Below, in pieces: positions 58,545-64,000 of a stretch of 64,000 nt of DNA (positions are counted from its first letter, which is position 1; every line of letters begins with the position of its first letter). The stretch is taken from the NCBI GenBank assembly GCA_046348225.1, contig JAXMEQ010000013.1:9783-73782 (forward strand), written 5' to 3'. This stretch comes from JAXMEQ01 sp046348225 (GTDB taxonomy: Bacteria > Pseudomonadota > Gammaproteobacteria > Burkholderiales > Burkholderiaceae_C). The notes below the pieces were generated by a model. That model saw only the letters and a program-made list of their open reading frames with translations, was not told the DNA's origin and did not search any database. The translations under genes were made by a program, and so were the position numbers.

Positions 58545-60633
58545 TCAACGGCGCAATGCCTGCAGCACGTCAGCCGGGCGCACCGGCACCCGGCTGAAGC
58601 GGTGGCCCGTGGCGTCGCGCAGGGCATTGGCAATGGCGCCCGCGCCGGCCACCATCGCGGTTTCGCCGGCACCGGTGGGGGCTTCGGTGCTGTCCACCAG
58701 CACCACGTTCAGCCGGCCGATGTCGCTGATGCGCGGCAGCGGCGCCTCGGCAAAAGTACGGGCCTGCACCTGGCCGTCGGCGAAAGGCAGTTCTTCCAGC
58801 AGCACCATGCCGATGCACCAGACCAGGTTGCCCTCGGTCTGCGCCCGCACCTGGTCAGGGTTGACCACGCGGCCGCAGTCGTGGGCGCACCAGAGTTCGC
58901 GCACGCGCACGGCGCCGGTGGTCGTGTCCACCTCGACATCGGCCACCGCAGCGGCGTAGCTCATGCCCTTGTAGATGCCACCGGCCAGCCCGCGTCCGCG
59001 CAGGATGCCTGCCCGTTCGGCCGGCTCACGCAGCCGCGGGCGCTGCCATTGCGCGGCATCGGCGGCGCGCTGCAGCACGGCCTTCAGGCGCGGATGGTCG
59101 AGGTGATGCAGTCGAAAGGCCAGGGCGTCAGCGCCCGCAGCGCGTGCGCATTCGTCGATGGCGCTTTCCATGGCCAGCAGGTTGGGGGCTGCCCCCAGCC
59201 CGCGCCAGGGGCCGGTCAGCAGGTCGAGCCGCGTCAGGTCGTATTCGACCCGCTGCCGCTCGCAGCGGTAGGGCAGGACGCTGCCGCGCGCCACGCCCCC
59301 GTCGCCTGCCAGTTCCGCCACCCGCTGCAGCCAGGGCGGCATGGCCGCGCCCGTGAGCAGCACGTGGCTGCTGGAAAACGCATGCCACCAGTCGGTGAGC
59401 CGCCCGTCGCGCACGCGTGCCCGCACCCGGTGGCTGGAGGGCGGCCGGTGAAAGGCCTGTGCGAGTTCCTGTGCCCGGGTCCACTGCACCTTGACCGGCT
59501 GCCCCACGGCGCGCGCCAGCACGGCGGCTTCCAGCTCCACCGTGCACAGGGTCTTGCCGCCAAAGGCGCCTCCGATGCGCATGGACTGCATCACCACCTG
59601 GTTGGCACTCAGCCCCAGGGCGCGCGCCAGCACGTCGCACTGGTAGAACGGGTCCTGCGCCCCGGCCCACACGGTCAGGCGGCCCTCGTTCCATTCGGCC
59701 ACGGCGGCGCGGGTTTCCATGGCGTGGTGGGCGGCGGGTGGCACCTCCAGCTGCAGGTCCACCGTCCAGGCTTCCGCGTCGTCCATAGTCGCCTTTTGCG
59801 CCACCTGCGCCAACGCACCACGGGCCAGCCGGGGGGGTCAGAGCGATCTGCTGCGCCACGGGCCGCGGGTCGGTGGGCGGATCGCTGGCCCACTGCACGG
59901 CCAGCGCCGCTTCGATGCGGTCCAGCGCCCCCGGCGTGCGGGCCACCAGCCCAAGGCCCTCGGCATTGTTCAGGCTCAGGCGGGCGTCGCGTACCACGGC
60001 CACAAAGCCGGCTTGTGCGCGGGCAGCCGCCTCGTTCCACTGCACCTGACGCGACGCCCGCTCGGGCGATGCCGGCGCGCGCATCACCCGGCCATACAGC
60101 AGGCCGGGGCGCCGCACATCGGCGGCGTACAGCGGTTGGCCGGTAACGATCTCGCGGCCCTGCACCTGTGGCACCGGCTTGCCCACCCAGCGCGTGGCCG
60201 GGCCGAACGAGCGCAGCGCCGACACCGGAATGTCCTGCGCCCGCAGCAGGCCTTCGCGTGCGCCGCCCGCCAGCGCCATGCGCAGGCTGGCGCAGGCCTG
60301 GGCCAGTGGCACGGCATAGTCCTTGACCGAATCGCTGCCCACCGTGCCTTTCACACGGGCCAGCCGCTCGGTGTGCATGAGCTGCACATCGACTGCATCC
60401 CAGTCGGCGCCCAGCTCCTCGCAGGCGATCTGCTTGAGCGCGGTGGCAATGTGCTGGCCCATCTCGGCACGCGGCAGGTGCAGGGTGTAGCGGCCGGCCT
60501 CGTGGCGTACCCAGCCGGCGGCATCTTCCAGACTGGGCGCGGGCCGCCGGGGAATGACGGGCAGCAGGGCGCAGCCGGGCAACAGCACCGTGAGCGCGCC
60601 GGTCCCGGCGGCCAGAAAGGCCCGGCGCTTCAT
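58545..60633 (-). pseudogene. Molybdenum hydroxylase large subunit (IorB-like), frameshifted at a C7 run
   Basis: About 695 residues if repaired. The first part (60633 to about 59838) begins MKRRAFLAAGTGALTVLLPGC, a twin-arginine signal that also carries a lipobox-like LPGC, then TLHLPRAEMGQHIATALKQI. The second part, in the next frame, carries GGAFGGK and the catalytic Glu in PTGAGETAMV. The frames join at 59831-59837: with six C instead of seven the reading becomes TPRLARGALAQVAQKAT, as expected for the family. Aldehyde or N-heterocycle hydroxylation using Mo-cofactor is the family role. It follows the [2Fe-2S] subunit with a 4-bp overlap. Confidence 0.85.
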
Positions 60634-61100
60634 GGCCGGCTCCTGGCGGGTTGCCCGGCGGCGCGGTGGATGGCCGCGCGCACCCGTTGCTGGGTGCCGC
60701 AGCGGCACAGGTGGCCCGCCAGCGCGGCGTCGATTTGCGCGTCGTCGGGTTTCGGGGTGGCGCGCAGCAGTGCCACTGCGGCCACGATCTGCCCGGCCTG
60801 GCAGTAGCCGCACTGCGCCACGCTTTCGTCCAGCCAGGCCTGTTGCACCGGGTGAAGTCGCTCGCCCTCGGCGAGGCCCTCCACCGTGGTCACGGCGCGG
60901 CCCGCGACCGCAGCCACCGGCAGCACGCACGCGCGCTGGGGTTGGCCGTCCAGCAGCACCGTGCAGGCGCCGCACAAGCCGGTGCCGCAGCCGTATTTGG
61001 GGCCGCACAGGCCTAGGTGTTCGCGCAACACGGCCAGCAGCGTGTCGCCTTGCCAGTCCGGGCCAACGGCGTGGACGGTCTGGTTGACATTCAGGTTCAT
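60630..61100 (-). CDS. [2Fe-2S] subunit of a molybdenum hydroxylase (IorA-like)
   Basis: 156 residues. Plant-type [2Fe-2S] ligands in CGPKYGCGTGLCGACTVLL and RAC, and the second cluster in QCGYCQAGQ and HLCRCGTQQRV. It passes electrons from the Mo centre of the large subunit to an outside acceptor; no FAD subunit is present, as in the isoquinoline oxidoreductase type. The ATG at 61100 is set by AAGGAG. Confidence 0.93.
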   Translation of the reverse strand: MNLNVNQTVHAVGPDWQGDTLLAVLREHLGLCGPKYGCGTGLCGACTVLLDGQPQRACVLPVAAVAGRAVTTVEGLAEGERLHPVQQAWLDESVAQCGYCQAGQIVAAVALLRATPKPDDAQIDAALAGHLCRCGTQQRVRAAIHRAAGQPARSRP

Positions 61101-61187
61101 GACGAGCTCCTTGAAGGAGCCCCCAGTCTGCGCAGGGCGTGGCCTCGCGTCTTGAACCAACGCGCCAAAAAGCGCGCGAGCCGGGTT

Positions 61188-63023
61188 TCAGCGCCCGCGC
61201 AGGAACAGCGCGTCCAACTCGCGCAGCGTGAGCTGGCGCCAGGTCGGCCGGCCATGGTTGCACTGGTCCGCGCGCTCGGTTTCTTCCATCTGGCGCAGCA
61301 GTGCGTTCATTTCGTCCAGCGTCAGCTTGCGGTTGGCGCGCACCGCGCCGTGGCAGGCCATGGTGCCCAGCAGTTCGTTGCGCGCGCGCTGGATCACGGT
61401 GGACGCATCGTGCTGGGCCAGCTCGGCCAGCACGCTGCGCGCCAGTTCCACCGCGTCGCCCTGGGCCAGGGTGGTGGGCACGGCGCGCACCGCCAGCGTC
61501 CTGGGCGAGAACGGCGTGACCTCCAGGCCCAGCGTGGCCAGGGTGTCGGCGCAGGCCTCGGCGGTGGCCACCTCCTGCGGGCTGGCGGCGAAGGTAGCGG
61601 GAATCAGCAGGGGCTGGCTCAGCACCGCGTGCGCGTCCATCTGGGTCTTGAGTCGCTCGTAGACGATGCGCTCATGGGCGGCGTGCATGTCCACGATCAC
61701 CAGGCCCTGGGTGTTCTCGGCCAGGATGTATACGCCCTGCAGCTGGGCAATGGCGCGGCCCAGGGGCCAGTCGCCAGGCGGCAGTGGCGTCAGGTCGTCG
61801 GTCGGTCCGGAGCCCATCCCCGGGCCCAGCCCAGCCGGGTCGGTCCGGGCCGGGGTACCTGGGTGCCACAGTGCGCCCACATCCGACACGCGCTGTCCAG
61901 CAGGCGCTACAAAATTCATAGCAGCTTGCGCATGTTCCATGCGGGCTGGCGGCCAATTTGACTCAACAGCAGGATCGGCGGGCCAGTGGCCGACCGGCGC
62001 GGCTGCAGCGGCTGCTGCGCGGGGGGCAGCGAGCGCATTTTCCAACGCATGGCGCACCGCCTGGTGCACTTCGCGGCTGTCGCGAAAGCGCACCTCGATC
62101 TTGGTCGGGTGCACGTTCACGTCCACCCGCGAGGGGTCGATCTCCAGATACAGCGCAAAGACCGGCTGCCGGTGGCCGTGCAGCACGTCTTCATAAGCGC
62201 TTCGGGCGGCATGCGTCAGCACCTTGTCGCGCACGTAGCGGCCGTTCACATAGGCAAACTGCTGATCGGCGCGGGCGCGCGCGGCATCCGGGATGCCGGC
62301 GCGCCCGGTCACCCGCAGCGGCCCGGCGCTGTAGTCCACCGCCACGCTCTGCGCGAGCAGCTCGGCGCCCAGTACATCGGCCAGGCGCTGGTCGCGGGTG
62401 GCGGCGCGCCATTGTTCAACCAGCTTGCCGTCGTGCCAGATGGCAAAGCCCACGTCGGGCCGGGCCAGCGCGTGGCGGCGCACGGCCTCAATGCAATGGG
62501 CCAGCTCGGTGGCGTCGGTCTTCAGGAACTTGCGCCGCGCGGGGGTGCTGAAGAACAGCTCCTTGACTTCCACGGTGGTGCCGGTGGCCCGGGCGGCGGG
62601 GCGCAGTTCGCCGCTGAGGCCATGCAGCTGGAAGGCGCTGGCCTGGCCTTCGGTGCGCGACAGCAGTGACAGTTCCGCCACCGAGCTGATGGCGGCCAGC
62701 GCCTCGCCCCGGAACCCCATGGTGCCCACCGATTCCAGGTCGGCCAGCGAGGCGATCTTGCTGGTGGCGTGGCGCTTGAGGGCCACAGCCAGCTCTTCAC
62801 GCGGGATGCCGGCACCGTCGTCCTCCACCGAGATCAGCCGCACGCCACCGGCCAGCAGCCGCACCGTGACCTGAGTGGCACCGGCGTCCAGTGCGTTGTC
62901 CACCAGCTCGCGCACGACCGACGCCGGGCGCTCCACCACTTCACCGGCAGCGATCTGGCTGATCAGCTCGTCGGGCAGTTCACGGATGGGGCGGCGCGGC
63001 AGGGGAGAAGCGGGCAGTGGCAC
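61188..63023 (-). CDS. mutL: DNA mismatch repair protein MutL
   Basis: 611 residues with GTG start. GHKL ATPase: ELVDNALDAGAT, DDGAGI, RHATSKI, GTMGFRGEALAAIS. The C-terminal dimerisation domain includes VDMHAAHERIVYE and ends in TACHGAVRANRKL-like sequence and CNHGRPTW. No DQHA-x2-E-x4-E nuclease motif is evident. Residues about 357-373, in the flexible linker, are coded by dispersed repeat copy F. Confidence 0.96.
   Translation of the reverse strand: MPLPASPLPRRPIRELPDELISQIAAGEVVERPASVVRELVDNALDAGATQVTVRLLAGGVRLISVEDDGAGIPREELAVALKRHATSKIASLADLESVGTMGFRGEALAAISSVAELSLLSRTEGQASAFQLHGLSGELRPAARATGTTVEVKELFFSTPARRKFLKTDATELAHCIEAVRRHALARPDVGFAIWHDGKLVEQWRAATRDQRLADVLGAELLAQSVAVDYSAGPLRVTGRAGIPDAARARADQQFAYVNGRYVRDKVLTHAARSAYEDVLHGHRQPVFALYLEIDPSRVDVNVHPTKIEVRFRDSREVHQAVRHALENALAAPRAAAAAAAPVGHWPADPAVESNWPPARMEHAQAAMNFVAPAGQRVSDVGALWHPGTPARTDPAGLGPGMGSGPTDDLTPLPPGDWPLGRAIAQLQGVYILAENTQGLVIVDMHAAHERIVYERLKTQMDAHAVLSQPLLIPATFAASPQEVATAEACADTLATLGLEVTPFSPRTLAVRAVPTTLAQGDAVELARSVLAELAQHDASTVIQRARNELLGTMACHGAVRANRKLTLDEMNALLRQMEETERADQCNHGRPTWRQLTLRELDALFLRGR
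61906..61954 (+). repeat. 49-bp dispersed repeat, copy F (in mutL linker, antisense)
   Basis: Plus-strand reading: GCTACAAAATTCATAGC, AGCTTGCGCAT, 7 nt, GCGGG, CTGGCGGCC. mutL translates it as PPARMEHAQAAMNFVA. Same frame as copies D and E. Confidence 0.83.
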
Positions 63024-63032
63024 CCGCCGATT

Positions 63033-63485
63033 CTAGGGAAAGGCTGCGTCCGAGGCTGCGGGGCGGTTGAAGATGCCCCAGAACGTGCCGATGGCCTTGG
63101 CACTTTCGACCAGCTTTTCAAAGCCCACCGGCTTGACCACGAAGCCATTGGCCCCGGCAGCGTAGCCGGCGGCCACGTCGCGCGGCTGGTTGGAGGAGGT
63201 CATCATGACCACCGGCAGCATCTGCAGCGACGGCTGCTTGCGGATCTCGGCCAGCAGTTCAATGCCGTTCATGCGCGGCATCTTGATGTCCAGCAGCATG
63301 AACAGAGGCTGTGGACCGGTGCGCTGGGCCCAGGCCCCGCGTCGCATCAGGTAGTCCAGCGCTTCGACGCCGTCCCGGCACACTTCGACCGGGTTGGCGA
63401 GGTGAAGCTCCGACAGACCGAGGCGGAAGAGTTCCACGTCGTCGTCGCTGTCGTCGACGATCAGGATGGGCGCCAAGTCTTTCAT
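63033..63485 (-). CDS. Response regulator, Rcp1-like single receiver
   Basis: 150 residues. Acidic patch in LIVDDSDDDVELF, phospho-Asp in MLLDIKMPRMNGIELL, Thr/Ser in VVMMTSSNQPRD, Lys in FVVKPVGFEK. The DDSDDD opening and no output domain match Rcp1-type receivers that pair with phytochrome-like or PAS kinases. 48 bp after the histidine kinase gene. Confidence 0.92.
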   Translation of the reverse strand: MKDLAPILIVDDSDDDVELFRLGLSELHLANPVEVCRDGVEALDYLMRRGAWAQRTGPQPLFMLLDIKMPRMNGIELLAEIRKQPSLQMLPVVMMTSSNQPRDVAAGYAAGANGFVVKPVGFEKLVESAKAIGTFWGIFNRPAASDAAFP

Positions 63486-63533
63486 AACGCAGTCAGAATG
63501 GAATTTGAGGCCAGAGTTGAAAGCGTACCCCTT

Positions 63534-64000
63534 TCAGGCGGGCAGTGCAATCCAGAATTCAGAGCCCTTGCCGGGCTCGCCCTGCGCCCAGACCCGGCTA
63601 CCGTGGCGGTCAATGATGCGGCGCACGTTGGCCAGGCCGATGCCGGTGCCCTCGAACTCGTCGCTGTGGTGCAGGCGCGAGAACACCTGGAACAGCCGGT
63701 GTGCATAGCGCATGTCTACCCCGACCCCATTGTCACGGACGCAGATGCGGTGCTCGCCGGCCGTGGACGCGTCCGCGAACACCTCGATGATGGCCGGGTT
63801 GCTGCGCGCCGAGTACTTGAGGGCGTTGCCCATCAGGTTGGACAAGGCCCGCCCCAGCAGCGCAGCGTCACCACGCACCGTGGGCAGGGCGCTGATGTGC
63901 CATTGCACGGCGCGGTCTTCCGTTCCGGTGACCAGCGACTCGCGGCACCGGGCCACCACCTCGTTCAGGTCCACCAGGGTCATGCTCAGTGGCTGGTGCC
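63534..64000 (-). CDS. Sensor histidine kinase, C-terminal part (runs off the right edge)
   Basis: The last 154 residues are visible. ATPase domain: N box ALSNLMGNALKYS, G1 VRDNGVGVD, F/G2 FEGTGIGLANVRRIIDRHG. The internal ATG at 63983 is not the start, because the frame stays open to the edge (PLSMTLVDLNEVV). The sensory and dimerisation parts lie outside. Probable partner of the Rcp1-like receiver downstream. Confidence 0.92.
   Translation of the reverse strand, partial: HQPLSMTLVDLNEVVARCRESLVTGTEDRAVQWHISALPTVRGDAALLGRALSNLMGNALKYSARSNPAIIEVFADASTAGEHRICVRDNGVGVDMRYAHRLFQVFSRLHHSDEFEGTGIGLANVRRIIDRHGSRVWAQGEPGKGSEFWIALPA

Overview
The window is a GC-rich, densely packed stretch of chromosome from a betaproteobacterium. 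It most resembles Burkholderiales/Comamonadaceae (Acidovorax, Hydrogenophaga, Rhodoferax or Polaromonas relatives). This rests on the tpiA-secG-tRNA-Leu-nuoA-N order with a trailing DUF2818 gene, the rpsO-pnp pair, the nitrate-assimilation cluster, and short dispersed repeats that I remember seeing in that family. No prophage, transposase or CRISPR array is visible, and no gene-free stretch exceeds about 300 bp. The largest gap (9712-10004) is a control region.

Layout. (1) 1-11207, minus strand: a nitrate-assimilation operon reading nrtA-nrtB-nrtD, then a three-gene signalling cassette (membrane HPt/CheA-like kinase, CheY-like receiver, CheX-like phosphatase), then nirB-nirD-nasA, with nasA running off the left edge. 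The ANTAR regulator nasR lies upstream. The nasR-nrtA gap holds, in order, two NtrC-type sites, a sigma-54 promoter, two hairpins with the same AACGGC hexaloop, and an overlapping intrinsic terminator. This is a complete nitrogen plus nitrate control device. (2) 11274-19087: tsaD, hsp20, an ABC solute-binding protein, an aminotransferase, rpsO-pnp and a quinone oxidoreductase. (3) 19092-35243: tpiA, secG, tRNA-Leu(GAG), the fourteen complex I genes nuoA-N, and a DUF2818 gene. (4) 35254-46358: a Nudix hydrolase, DUF1178, an MsbA-type exporter, a secreted metallopeptidase, an AttH/CrtC-like protein, a Cds1-like PLP enzyme, an FtsX-type permease, an SDR, a threonine dehydratase-like enzyme and a GNAT enzyme. 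(5) 46401-50888: a large FG-GAP propeller lipoprotein, a DUF4143 ATPase behind an AT-rich palindrome, and a LolD-like ATPase. (6) 50885-58526: miaA, an MFS exporter, a YgjP-like metallopeptidase, an NhaR-type regulator, DUF2062, TerC, an alpha/beta-hydrolase lipoprotein broken by an amber codon, DUF3429 and an AraC regulator. (7) 58545-64000: an iorAB-type molybdenum oxidoreductase whose large subunit is frameshifted at a C7 run, mutL, and a receiver/histidine-kinase pair cut by the right edge.

The two most unusual observations are these. First, a 47-49 bp dispersed repeat family has at least seven copies here, five of them inside unrelated proteins and always in the same frame for a given orientation, so a recognisable 16-residue peptide recurs in non-homologous genes. 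A sixth copy supplies the stop codon of tpiA. Second, a chemotaxis-like phosphorelay with a NarX/PilJ-type sensor domain is embedded in the nitrate-assimilation operon.

All calls come from reading the sequence and from general knowledge of families. No database search was run.
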